Notes: generated from the letters alone by a model not told the origin. Positions 16,265 through 25,658 are shown, counted from the first letter of the stretch. The stretch: 64,000 nt of DNA from an uncultured Oscillospiraceae bacterium (GCA_947624985.1 CANQMO010000008.1:35410-99409); one strand, 5' to 3'. A program made the numbers and translations.

Positions 16265-17641
16265 ATGAAAAAACGTAAGCTTTTCATACAGGCCGTGTGT
16301 ATCGTTCTGGCGGTACTGATACTGCTGTCCATCAGCTTGATGGTGATCGCGCCGTCGGCTTTGGCGGCGTCCAGCGACGATATCCAGAGCGAGATCGACA
16401 GCCTGAACAGCCGGAAGGACGAGATCCAGAGCCGGATGGACGACATCCAGGCGGAGATCGACAGCCTGGACTATGAAAAGGCCAATACCCTGGAGAAGAA
16501 GGCGTATCTTGACCAGCGCAACCAGCTGGCCCAGGAGGAGCTGGACGTCATCCAGGAGCAGATAACCATCATCGACAATCTGATCGCCAATATGCAGGCG
16601 GACCTGGCCGAGGCCCGCGAGGAGGAGCTGACCCAGCGCCAGCGGTTCCTGACCCGGCTCCGGGCCATGGAGGAAAAGACCGACGCCGGTTATATGGACG
16701 TGCTATTCAGCGCCGGCAGTCTGGCGGACCTTCTGACCCGGATGGACATGGTCAGCGAGGTCATGGGCTATGACGAGCGGCTGGAGCGGGAGTACGCCGC
16801 CGCCCGGGAGCGGGTGGAGACGCTGGAGTCCCGGGCGGAGACCATGTTCGCGGAGAACGAGGCCCGCCGGCAGGAGCTGGAGACAAAGCGGGCCCAGCTG
16901 CAAACGGACATCGACGCCGCCTGCGCGCTCATCGCCCAGATGGACCAGGATACCGACGACTATCAGGCCGTTCTGGAGCAGGAGGCAAAGACCCAGGCCC
17001 AGGTGGAGGCGCTGATCGTCCAGAAGGAGGAGGAATTCCAGGCGGCCCGCGCCCGGGAAGAGGCCGAGCGTCTGGCGGCGCTGGCGGCCCAGCGGGCGGC
17101 GGAACAGGCCGCGGCGCAGGCGGCCGCAGCCCAGGCCGCCGAGGACGGCGTGGAGGTGCCTCCCTCTGAGGACGGCGCCGGAACGGGCGAAGGAGAAGGC
17201 GCCGGCGGGGCGGAGGAGGACACCTCCGACGCGCAGGCCACGGGGACCTGGATGATGTGGCCCTGCGGCGCCCGGAGCATCAACTCCCAGTACGGCATGC
17301 GCACCAACCCGGTGACGGGCATCTATCAGCTGCACGCCGGGTGCGACATCGGCGCGGGATATGGGGCCAATATCTGGGCGGCGGCCAGCGGCACGGTCAT
17401 CCAGGCCGGCTGGAACGGCGGCTATGGCAACTGCGTGATGGTCAACCACGGCAATGGATATACTACCCTTTATGGGCATATGTCCTCCATCGCCGTGTCC
17501 AGCGGCCAGAGCGTGAGCCAGGGCCAGGTGCTGGGCTATGTGGGTTCCACCGGCAATTCCACGGGACCCCATCTGCACTTTGAGGTGCGTCTGAGCGCCA
17601 CCGGCGCGTCCACGAACCCGCTGGGCTACGGTTACTATTGA
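16265..17641 (+). CDS. murein hydrolase activator / M23 peptidase with N-terminal coiled coil
   Basis: Signal sequence, coiled coil, C-terminal LHAGCDIGAGYGANIWAAASGTVI...GNSTGPHLHFEVR. Confidence 0.94.
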   Translation: MKKRKLFIQAVCIVLAVLILLSISLMVIAPSALAASSDDIQSEIDSLNSRKDEIQSRMDDIQAEIDSLDYEKANTLEKKAYLDQRNQLAQEELDVIQEQITIIDNLIANMQADLAEAREEELTQRQRFLTRLRAMEEKTDAGYMDVLFSAGSLADLLTRMDMVSEVMGYDERLEREYAAARERVETLESRAETMFAENEARRQELETKRAQLQTDIDAACALIAQMDQDTDDYQAVLEQEAKTQAQVEALIVQKEEEFQAARAREEAERLAALAAQRAAEQAAAQAAAAQAAEDGVEVPPSEDGAGTGEGEGAGGAEEDTSDAQATGTWMMWPCGARSINSQYGMRTNPVTGIYQLHAGCDIGAGYGANIWAAASGTVIQAGWNGGYGNCVMVNHGNGYTTLYGHMSSIAVSSGQSVSQGQVLGYVGSTGNSTGPHLHFEVRLSATGASTNPLGYGYY

Positions 17642-17658
17642 CAGTCGATCAACCTGCA

Positions 17659-17687
17659 CCGGGCGACTATCTGTCGCCCGGTTTTTC
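17659..17687 (+). terminator. intrinsic terminator between M23 gene and ctpA-like gene
   Basis: CCGGGCGAC-TATCT-GTCGCCCGG followed by TTTTTC. Confidence 0.8.
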
Positions 17688-17704
17688 TAGGGGGAAGCAC
17701 AGAT

Positions 17705-18889
17705 ATGGCATCCAAGGGAAGGCGTCCCGGCAAGGGGGCGCTGTACGCTATGTCGGGCGCGCTGGCCGCGTTTGCGATCATCATTTTGGGCTTTGGCGGG
17801 GTAAAGGGCTTTGCCCGGGCCGCCAAGTATGCCGCCGTCATGCGTATCATCCGCAGCCAGTTCGTAGGGGACTACGATCTTGACGCGGCCACGGACGCGG
17901 CGCTGACCGCGGCGGTGGACAGCATAGACGACGACTGGAGCTACTACATGGACGCGGACAGCTACGACGCCTATCAGGACTATTCCGCCAATCTCTATCA
18001 GGGTATCGGCGTCACCATCAGTCAGGACGGGGAGACTGGCGGCTTTGCCATCGTGACCACCGACCGGGACGGCCCGGCGGACCGGGCGGGTCTGGCCGTG
18101 GGGGACGTCATTCTGGCGGTGGACGGCATTTCTGTGCGCGGCAAGGCCGCGGAGGACCTGCGGGCGCTGATACAGGCCGATTACGGGAAGGACGCCCTCA
18201 TCACGGTGCGGCGCGCCGATGGGACCGAGGAGGACGTGGCCGTATCCTGCGAGGCGGTCTATTCCAACCCTGTGTCCTACCAGCTGCTGGACGGCCGCGT
18301 GGGGTATGTGCGGATCGCCAACTTCCGCCAGGGGGCGGGGGAGGAGTCCGTGGCCGCGGTGGAGGCCCTGCTGGAGCAGGGGGCGGACGGGTTCGTGTTC
18401 GACGTGCGCAGCAATCCCGGCGGGCAGGTGTCGGAGATGGTGACGATCCTGGACCGGCTGCTGCCGGAGGGGGACCTGTTCATCCGGGCGGACAAGCGGG
18501 GCCGCGAGGTCGTGGAGAGGTCCGACGAGACGTGCGTCGAGCTTCCCATGGCCGTAGTGGTGAACGCCGACAGCTACAGCGCGGCGGAGTTTTTTGCCGC
18601 GGCGCTGCGGGACTATGACTGGGCGAAGATCGCCGGCCAGCCCACCACGGGCAAGGCCCGCAGCCAGGTGACGTACTCTCTGTGGGACGGCAGCGCGGTG
18701 CATATCTCAAAGTACAGCTATCTGACCCCCGACCGTATCGACCTGTACGACGAGGGGGGTCTGGAGCCGGACAGTACGGCGGAGCTTTCGGAGGAGGAGA
18801 CGGTCCGGTATCAGACCGGCTGGCTGGCCCCGGAGGACGACCCCCAGGTACAGGCGGCCATAGAGCTTCTGGATGACCCGGAATGTTAA
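17705..18889 (+). CDS. S41 family carboxy-terminal processing peptidase (CtpA-like)
   Basis: PDZ domain GIGVTISQDGETGGFAIVT...PADRAGLAVGDVILAVDG; VNADSYSAAEFFAAALRDY...TTGKARSQ catalytic Ser/Lys. Confidence 0.94.
   Translation: MASKGRRPGKGALYAMSGALAAFAIIILGFGGVKGFARAAKYAAVMRIIRSQFVGDYDLDAATDAALTAAVDSIDDDWSYYMDADSYDAYQDYSANLYQGIGVTISQDGETGGFAIVTTDRDGPADRAGLAVGDVILAVDGISVRGKAAEDLRALIQADYGKDALITVRRADGTEEDVAVSCEAVYSNPVSYQLLDGRVGYVRIANFRQGAGEESVAAVEALLEQGADGFVFDVRSNPGGQVSEMVTILDRLLPEGDLFIRADKRGREVVERSDETCVELPMAVVVNADSYSAAEFFAAALRDYDWAKIAGQPTTGKARSQVTYSLWDGSAVHISKYSYLTPDRIDLYDEGGLEPDSTAELSEEETVRYQTGWLAPEDDPQVQAAIELLDDPEC
18848..18872 (+). repeat. left copy of 25-bp direct repeat flanking the GntR-TRAP block
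   Basis: GTACAGGCGGCCATAGAGCTTCTGG, identical to 25659-25683. Confidence 0.95.
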
Positions 18890-18933
18890 CATTATATATT
18901 ACTGTTGACATTTTTTGCGGAATCGTTTATCCT
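18882..18933 (+). promoter_or_regulatory. gntR promoter with two TGT-NN-ACA operator-like sites
   Basis: TTGACA(18905)-N17-TATCCT; palindrome AATGTTAACATT 18882-18893 and TGTTGACA 18903-18910. Confidence 0.65.
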
Positions 18934-18965
18934 TGGGGGAAAGAAGCGACAAGGAGGCTACTCGC

Positions 18966-19664
18966 ATGTACAGCGCCATTCTCCGCAGCTCGGCAACGGT
19001 GCCGGTCCTGGACCAGTTGCGGATCGACATCCTGATGGGTCGCTATAAGCACAATGGAAAGATCACGGAACTCCGTCTGGCGGACCATTATGGCGTCAGC
19101 CGCGCGACCATTCGGGGCGTGCTGCCCGTACTGGAGGCCGAAGGGCTGATCAAGACCATGGACAACGGGACCAAGTGTGTGGTGCCGATGACGCTGAAGG
19201 ATGTGAACAACCTCTATGATATGCGCGAATACGTCGAGGTGAACGCCGTTCGGCGCATACTGGTCATGGACAGCTTTGACCAGAGCCATCTGCTCCGGGC
19301 GCTGGGTCTGCTGGTGGAGAGCCTTGGCAGCGACGACCTGCGCAGCGTGCTCCGGGCGGACATGAATTTCCACGCGGCCATGGTGGACTTGTGCGGCAAC
19401 CGGATCTATTCGCAGATCTACTCGGTATTTAAGGGTTTGGAGATCGCCTTTTTCGAGTTGAACGTGGAACTGCATCCGGAGTACAAGGCCCGCTTTCTGT
19501 CGGAATTGACCGCGCTACATACGGAGATGACCCTGTCCCTGGTGTCGAAGAAGGGGGATGCCGTGGACCTGTTCGAGCGGCATATTGAGGAGGGGCGGGA
19601 CATCTCCCTGCAGGTGATGCGCCGGGTGCAGGATGGTGAACTGATGGCGCCGCCCATCGTCTGA
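18966..19664 (+). CDS. GntR family transcriptional regulator (FCD-type)
   Basis: wHTH LRIDILMGRYKHNGKITELRLADHYGVSRATIRGVLPVLEAEGLI plus all-helical C-terminal domain. Confidence 0.9.
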   Translation: MYSAILRSSATVPVLDQLRIDILMGRYKHNGKITELRLADHYGVSRATIRGVLPVLEAEGLIKTMDNGTKCVVPMTLKDVNNLYDMREYVEVNAVRRILVMDSFDQSHLLRALGLLVESLGSDDLRSVLRADMNFHAAMVDLCGNRIYSQIYSVFKGLEIAFFELNVELHPEYKARFLSELTALHTEMTLSLVSKKGDAVDLFERHIEEGRDISLQVMRRVQDGELMAPPIV

Positions 19665-19836
19665 GTCCTGTCAGGGAAAAGATCATATTGACCGCCGCCG
19701 GGGGCGGCAGTCTGTCATGGGCTGCCACCTCCGGCGTTTTCTATCTTTTTCATCCCATACTGGTCAAAAGATGGCAGTTCAACAGAACAGAATTTAAGCA
19801 ATATGCACAATTGGTTCGATGTGATTTTGGTCACTC

Positions 19837-19892
19837 AGTATTGTAGACAATACTATAAAATTGTTGACAATTTTAAAAAATGGCGGTAAAAT
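19837..19892 (+). promoter_or_regulatory. tandem perfect palindromes and promoter upstream of HpaI aldolase
   Basis: AGTATTGT-AG-ACAATACT (19837-19854), TAAAATTGT-TG-ACAATTTTA (19856-19875); TTGACA(19864)-N17-TAAAAT(19887). Confidence 0.8.
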
Positions 19893-19950
19893 TGTCGCAG
19901 ATAATAAAACGCGTACCGGACGCGACATTAAACAGAATGGATGTGATCGT

Positions 19951-20787
19951 ATGAACCCGATACAGGACAAAGCAAATGATCTGCGCCGGCGGATGGCGGA
20001 GGGTGATTTATTGGTAGGCGCTCATGTGTTTTATAACGATGCGGCGATCACCGAGACCTTCGGTTATATCGGTTTTGACTATGTGTGGATCGACGGTGAA
20101 CACTGCGCCTTTGACAAGCAGGCGCTCCTGTCCCATGTGGTGGGGGCCTATGCGGGAGGGACTGCGTCTTTCGTCCGTGTGGAGTGGAACGACCCGGCCC
20201 TCATCAAGCCGGTTCTGGAGATGGGCGTGGACGGGCTAATCGTACCTATGGTATGCACGGCTGAGCAGGCCCGGGCAGCCGTGGCGGCCTGCACCTATCC
20301 CCCCGGCGGTATCCGCAGTTTCGGACCCCGTCGGGCCAACCAATACGGGGTGCTGTCCAACGAGGAGTATCTGAAAAATGTCCACCGCTCCTTTTTGCGC
20401 CTGCTGCAGATCGAACACCGGCAGGCGGTGGAGAATCTGGAGGAGATACTCACTGTTCCCGGTATCGACGCCCTGATCGTGGGTCCCAATGATCTTTCGG
20501 CGTCCTGCGGGCATCTTGGCGATACGGAACTGCCGGAGATGACGGCCATGTACGACTACATCGCGGCCTGCTGCCAGCGGGCGAACATGCCCTTCGGCGT
20601 CTCCCTCGGGCCGGGGGACAGGCAAGTCATCGACCGGTGGATAAGCCGGGGGGTGTCCATGATCAGCTGTGTGGACGATATCAGCGCGGTAAACCAGGCC
20701 GGCCGGGATATGCTGGGCTATCTGCGGCCCCAGACCGAGGAATCCGCCGGAACGCGTGAAAAAGCCCGTGCGATAAAAAGCGCATAA
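19951..20787 (+). CDS. HpcH/HpaI aldolase/citrate lyase family protein
   Basis: LVGAHVFYNDAAITETFGYIGFDYVWIDGEHCAFD...GPNDLSASCG. Confidence 0.92.
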   Translation: MNPIQDKANDLRRRMAEGDLLVGAHVFYNDAAITETFGYIGFDYVWIDGEHCAFDKQALLSHVVGAYAGGTASFVRVEWNDPALIKPVLEMGVDGLIVPMVCTAEQARAAVAACTYPPGGIRSFGPRRANQYGVLSNEEYLKNVHRSFLRLLQIEHRQAVENLEEILTVPGIDALIVGPNDLSASCGHLGDTELPEMTAMYDYIAACCQRANMPFGVSLGPGDRQVIDRWISRGVSMISCVDDISAVNQAGRDMLGYLRPQTEESAGTREKARAIKSA

Positions 20788-20884
20788 CCATTCGACCTGG
20801 AAAAGGAGGGCAGAATATGGAGTGAGACAGCAGACGGTGTACACAGGGTAAACGGAAGATTTCAAAAAAAGGGAGGTAAAACAG

Positions 20885-22291
20885 ATGGAAACTTATTTTG
20901 AGAAGGCTAAAGAGATACCGGTCCGCGGACATTACGATGTGATTGTCGCGGGAGGCGGCACGGCTGGCTTCGCCGCTGCCATTGCGGCGGCCAGAAGGGG
21001 GTCAAAAACACTTGTCGTTGAACGTATGGCTTGTCTTGGCGGTCAGATAACAGCGGGTATCATGGGGATAATCTGCGATATCAACGACCAGGAAAAGATC
21101 ATCATCAAGGGTATTCCTCTGGAGTTCGTCAACGATCTGTGGGACAGAGGCGGAATAAACAAGCGTGACAAGGAAAACAAACCGGTCAACGAACGGGATT
21201 TCACGAAAGCGGAATTCATCAACTACGATCCTGAGATCGCCAAAGGATTGGTCAACGACTATATCCTCAGAGAAAAAAATCTCACCGTTTTACTTGAGAC
21301 ATGGGTGGCAGACGCCATTATGGACGGCGACAAAGTCGTTGGCATCGTTGTTGAAAACAAGAGTGGACGAAGCGCATACTATGGCAAATGCATAATCGAC
21401 GCCACAGCCGACGCTGATGTGTGTGCGTTCGCGGGCGCGGAGTTTATGCCCTTTTCTCCCGAGGAAGTCCATCCTGTCTCGCTTATCGCTCAAATCGGCG
21501 GAATCGATAAAGAGGCCTTTTTCGATTTCTATAATGAGCATCCGGAGTGGCGGGATACCTTCCCCACCGACACCGCGTGGGAGCCGGGCGTTTTCCATAA
21601 GCTTGGGATCGACAATGAGGTAGAGGGCGTTGAGCTTCCGCCGGAACTTGAATATCTGCGCCATTGGTGCATCATTATTCACGACAGCCCTGTGGAAAAT
21701 GTGATGCACCTGAACATGACCGGCGAAGCGCAGGTGGACGGTACCAATGCCGAGGAGATATCGAAATCCATTATTACGTCGAGAAAAAGGATCAGCGAAT
21801 GTCTTGAGGTCATGAAGAAAGTCGTTCCCGGATGGGAAAACGGCTATGTCTACGCGACGGCCTCCATGCTGGGCGTCAGAGAATCCCGGCAGATCGTTGG
21901 CGAATACACCATCACGGAGGATGATATCTTTGGCTATCACAGATTTGCTGACGCGCTCTGCTCGATAAGCGGCGGTATAGGTGTCCATACCAGCGATGGC
22001 CAGTGGGTGGATATGAGTGCGCCTCCTTCCGGAACTTCCTATGATATACCGCTCAGATCCATGCTGCCTGTTAAGATCAACGGACTTATCGTCGCCGGCC
22101 GCTGCCTCTCCGCTAATCATGTGGCGATGGGAACTGTAAGAACGATCGGCCCGTGTCTCGCCATGGGACAGGGCGCGGCGATCGCCGCCTCCCTGGCCAT
22201 TGAACTGGGCGTCGAACCGAGAGATATCCCCTCTGATAAGCTGCAGAAAGCCCTGATAGAGCAGGGTGTCAATCTGGAAGGGATCAATTAA
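20885..22291 (+). CDS. FAD-dependent oxidoreductase (FAD_oxidored-like)
   Basis: YDVIVAGGGTAGFAAAIAAARRGSKTLVVERMACLGGQITAGIMG; C-terminal GLIVAGRCLSANHVAMGTVRTIGPCLAMGQGAAIAA. Confidence 0.92.
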   Translation: METYFEKAKEIPVRGHYDVIVAGGGTAGFAAAIAAARRGSKTLVVERMACLGGQITAGIMGIICDINDQEKIIIKGIPLEFVNDLWDRGGINKRDKENKPVNERDFTKAEFINYDPEIAKGLVNDYILREKNLTVLLETWVADAIMDGDKVVGIVVENKSGRSAYYGKCIIDATADADVCAFAGAEFMPFSPEEVHPVSLIAQIGGIDKEAFFDFYNEHPEWRDTFPTDTAWEPGVFHKLGIDNEVEGVELPPELEYLRHWCIIIHDSPVENVMHLNMTGEAQVDGTNAEEISKSIITSRKRISECLEVMKKVVPGWENGYVYATASMLGVRESRQIVGEYTITEDDIFGYHRFADALCSISGGIGVHTSDGQWVDMSAPPSGTSYDIPLRSMLPVKINGLIVAGRCLSANHVAMGTVRTIGPCLAMGQGAAIAASLAIELGVEPRDIPSDKLQKALIEQGVNLEGIN

Positions 22292-22318
22292 CGCTGTTTC
22301 TGTTACAGAAAAAGCGTT
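22290..22318 (+). other. intercistronic stem-loop upstream of dctP
   Basis: AACGCT-G-TTTCTGT-T-ACAGAAA-A-AGCGTT. Confidence 0.6.
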
Positions 22319-22409
22319 CCCAGCCCGGAATGACTTGCTTTTCAGGCGTTATTTGGACTCTGTAACCGTGGGGAAATTATTAAATCACAATATGAATAAG
22401 GAGGCAATT

Positions 22410-23459
22410 ATGAATCACTTCATGAAGCGCTTGCTCGTCCTCGCACTTGCATTGACGATGGTTTTCTCTCTGTGTGCCTTTGCCGGCGCAAGTACCTCTG
22501 CTGAAGATGAAGACGCCGGCGAGGTCTATGCCGCCCGCATCACGACCACGAACAATGAGGAGGCCTTTTTGGGGCAGGCTGTAAAATACCTGTTTGATCT
22601 GATCGAGGAAAAGACGGACGGTAGGATCCAGCCCGAATACTACTTCAGCGGCGTGCTTGGAGAAAAGCAGGCCAATATGGAGGGTATGCGCACGCATACC
22701 ATTACGGCCGGCGCGGTCAGCGAGACCGATCTGGCGATATATTCTCCCGGCTGGTCTGTTTTCTCCCTGCCCTATGTTTTCGAGGGGAGCCTGGAAACAG
22801 AACTGGCCTGCTATCAGGACGAGGAGTTTTTTGAGTTCCTTGATTCTACGCTGGAGCAATCCGGTCTGAAGCTTATGGTGTTTTTCACCGCGGGTTTCAG
22901 AAATCCTCTGAACAGCGTTCGCCCGATCCATACCCCCGAGGATGCCAAGGGTATCCGCCTCCGGGTCGTTCAAAATGAGTATCTGGCAAAAACCTATGAG
23001 GCGATGGGATTCACGCCTGTTTCCCTTGGCTGGAGCGAGGTCTATTCCGCCATGCAGCAGGGTGTGGTGGACGGAGCGGAAAACAGCGCCGCGCTTTTGC
23101 TGGATAACCAGCTGACAGACTTTGGCAAGTATTATTCCGTGATCAACGCTCTCATCGGCAGCGAGGCCATAGTGATGGATCGCAAGTTCTACGATGACCT
23201 CCCCGACGATCTTCAGGCCGCGGTGGACGAGGCGTGCAAAGAGGCCATGGCCAAGGAATGGAGCGAATTTGCCGAATATGATGCCTCTGCTCAGGAGACA
23301 ATGATTGAAAAGGGCGTGGAAGTCACCGAACTCACCGAAGACGAGATCAATGTCTTTATCGACAGCATTTCCAGTCTGAAGGAGACCATGTTCAGTGAGG
23401 TCCCGGAGACCGAAGAATTCTACAACCAGATCCAGGAGACGATCGAACGGGTAAAATGA
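22410..23459 (+). CDS. dctP: TRAP transporter substrate-binding protein, DctP family
   Basis: Signal peptide; GVLGEKQANMEGMRTHTI, KGIRLRVVQNEYLAKTYEAMGFTPVSLGWSEVYSAMQQGVVDGAEN. Confidence 0.94.
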   Translation: MNHFMKRLLVLALALTMVFSLCAFAGASTSAEDEDAGEVYAARITTTNNEEAFLGQAVKYLFDLIEEKTDGRIQPEYYFSGVLGEKQANMEGMRTHTITAGAVSETDLAIYSPGWSVFSLPYVFEGSLETELACYQDEEFFEFLDSTLEQSGLKLMVFFTAGFRNPLNSVRPIHTPEDAKGIRLRVVQNEYLAKTYEAMGFTPVSLGWSEVYSAMQQGVVDGAENSAALLLDNQLTDFGKYYSVINALIGSEAIVMDRKFYDDLPDDLQAAVDEACKEAMAKEWSEFAEYDASAQETMIEKGVEVTELTEDEINVFIDSISSLKETMFSEVPETEEFYNQIQETIERVK

Positions 23460-23474
23460 GTTGAAGGTAAGCCG

Positions 23475-23508
23475 TACTGGTCAACTCATCATAATGAGTT
23501 GACCAGTA
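23475..23508 (+). other. 15-bp perfect intercistronic stem-loop between dctP and dctQ
   Basis: TACTGGTCAACTCAT-CATA-ATGAGTTGACCAGTA. Confidence 0.9.
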
Positions 23509-23537
23509 TCGTAACTGTACATAAAGGGGATACAGCT

Positions 23538-24089
23538 ATGGAAAAACTGACGAATATTCGGCAATGCAAGGCACTCAGGCTATTTTATAAGATTGAAAAT
23601 ACTGTGGCAGTTACGTCGGCAGTGATGATCATCCTTCTTGAACTGTATATCGTGTTTGCGCGGAGTATTTTTCATAAGAGCGCGCTCTGGATGGATGAGT
23701 TTATAACCTTTTTGATCGTGCTGCTCGCCATGCTGGGAATGTCCATCGGCGTTAAGGAAAACTTACACAGCGCCCTGGAAAGCTTTGTTTGCAGATTGCC
23801 CAGATCCATACAGAAAGTCGTTTACATTTTTGACCGGGCGGTAGTCGGCGCGTTTTTGGGTATTGCTACCTGGGGCGGATTTCGTTGGCTGGCGTCTGTA
23901 AAAGGGCAGAAAATGATCATTCTGCCATGGCCGATAAGCATTATGTACAGCTTTGTCGTTTTTGGATGCCTTCTGGCGTTTATTGAAAACATTCTTAGTA
24001 CCATTGAGGCTGTCGCGCAGAAGGAATGCCGTTTTATCACCATGGAAGAACAGATGGAGCGTGAAACGGAGTTTACCCAGAGCGTTTGA
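23538..24089 (+). CDS. dctQ: TRAP transporter small permease, DctQ family
   Basis: Four hydrophobic segments, between dctP and dctM; WMDEFITFLIVLLAMLGMSIGVKENLHSALE. Confidence 0.9.
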   Translation: MEKLTNIRQCKALRLFYKIENTVAVTSAVMIILLELYIVFARSIFHKSALWMDEFITFLIVLLAMLGMSIGVKENLHSALESFVCRLPRSIQKVVYIFDRAVVGAFLGIATWGGFRWLASVKGQKMIILPWPISIMYSFVVFGCLLAFIENILSTIEAVAQKECRFITMEEQMERETEFTQSV

Positions 24090-24169
24090 CCGGCGCCTGT
24101 GCGGCACGAACCGACAAGGCGCAGTCATAAGTTGCTGAAGCCGGTCCATTTCCAGAAAAGAGGTGGAGT

Positions 24170-25459
24170 ATGTCTATTCTAATTTTGGTAGCAGTACTGT
24201 TTGCATTGATCGTTCTGGGCGTTCCGATCGCCTGGGCGCTTGGGATATCCGGTACGGTAGGACTTTTTATTCTTGGCGGAGATCCATTTACCATTGTTCC
24301 TCAATCAATATACAGCGGCGTATCATATTTCCCGTTGATGGCGATACCGTTTTTCTTTTTTGCCGGAGAGTTGATGAATAAAGGCGGTATCACCAAAAGA
24401 CTTATTGATCTGTCCTCGCTTCTTGTTGGGCGCGTTGCCGGGTCTCTTGCCTATGTCAATGTTGTTTGCAGCATGTTTTTGGGCGGTATTACAGGGTCTT
24501 CGGTGGCCGACGTTTCCTCAGAGGGCGCCTGGATCATTCCGGCCATGAAAGAACAGGGGTATTCGTCTGAAGAAGCGGTCGCCGTTACGGTCACGTCCTC
24601 CATCATGGGACCCATTATTCCCCCCAGCATCATTATGGTGATATATGGGAGCAACATGAATGTCTCTGTGGGCGCTCTTTTTATGGGAGGTATCATTCCG
24701 GGAATACTGGTCGCGGCCTCTCTGGCCCTGGTGGTTTTCCTCCGCAACAAAAAATACGGATTTCCCAGAAGGACCGAAAAGTATACGCCCGCGCAAGTGC
24801 GAAGCATACTGATCAACGCGATCATCCCCCTGGGAATGCCAATCATCATTATGGGGGGTATTCTGGGCGGGATATTTACGGCCACCGAAGCGGGCGCCAT
24901 TGCGTGCTTATACGCGGTCATAGCCTCCTGCTTCATCATGAGGACGGTTAAGTTGTCCGAACTGCCCCATATGCTGCTCAATACTGTAAAACTCACAGGT
25001 ACCGTTCTGATCATACTCGGATGTTCCAAGACACTGAGCTGGACGCTCACTCTTTTGCGGGTACAAGACGGACTGGCTGCCTTTATTACATCGCATATCA
25101 ACAGCGGCGTAGCGTTTCTGCTTATCGTCAATCTGCTGTATCTCTTTCTGGGCTGTTTTATGGACCCTGCCGCTGCGCTGCTGATGTTTGGACCTATCCT
25201 GGCTCCGATAGCCTCCAGGTATGGTATCAATCCCATCCATTTTGGCCTGATCTCGTGCATCAATCTTACGATTGGAAATGCGACGCCGCCCTTGGGCCAG
25301 AGTCTGTTTGTCGGATGCAAAATCGGTAAAGTATCTGTCGGCAGAGAGGCCAGAGCGATTTTGCCCTATTTGTTTGGACTGGTCATAGTTCTGTTTATTA
25401 CTACTTATATCCCGGAAATTTCGCTTTTCCTGCCGCGTTTGGCGGGGCTGGCCGGCTGA
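24170..25459 (+). CDS. dctM: TRAP transporter large permease, DctM family
   Basis: FFFFAGELMNKGGITKRLIDLSSLLVGRVAGSLAYVNVVCSMFLGGITGSSVADVSSEGAWIIPAM...GPIIPPSIIMVIYG. Confidence 0.96.
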   Translation: MSILILVAVLFALIVLGVPIAWALGISGTVGLFILGGDPFTIVPQSIYSGVSYFPLMAIPFFFFAGELMNKGGITKRLIDLSSLLVGRVAGSLAYVNVVCSMFLGGITGSSVADVSSEGAWIIPAMKEQGYSSEEAVAVTVTSSIMGPIIPPSIIMVIYGSNMNVSVGALFMGGIIPGILVAASLALVVFLRNKKYGFPRRTEKYTPAQVRSILINAIIPLGMPIIIMGGILGGIFTATEAGAIACLYAVIASCFIMRTVKLSELPHMLLNTVKLTGTVLIILGCSKTLSWTLTLLRVQDGLAAFITSHINSGVAFLLIVNLLYLFLGCFMDPAAALLMFGPILAPIASRYGINPIHFGLISCINLTIGNATPPLGQSLFVGCKIGKVSVGREARAILPYLFGLVIVLFITTYIPEISLFLPRLAGLAG

Positions 25460-25557
25460 TCCGCTCTCCGTTGCGCTGTAAACAAGCGGTTTATGGCGGA
25501 TAATGAGCCGGACCGATTCGTCATCGGGGCTGCCCGGAGATTCACAAACAGCAAAGT

Positions 25558-25592
25558 GCAGACTGAGATCGCTTTCGGGCGGTCTCAGTCTG
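25558..25592 (+). terminator. hairpin after TRAP operon
   Basis: GCAGACTGAGATCGC-TTTCGG-GCGGTCTCAGTCTG(T) with a single G-T wobble. Confidence 0.55.
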
Positions 25593-25658
25593 TGAGTTTT
25601 ACGCAGGCTTTTTCCCTGTTCGCTGTCTTTTTCTGCGCCTTATTGAAATTCCTGCGGA

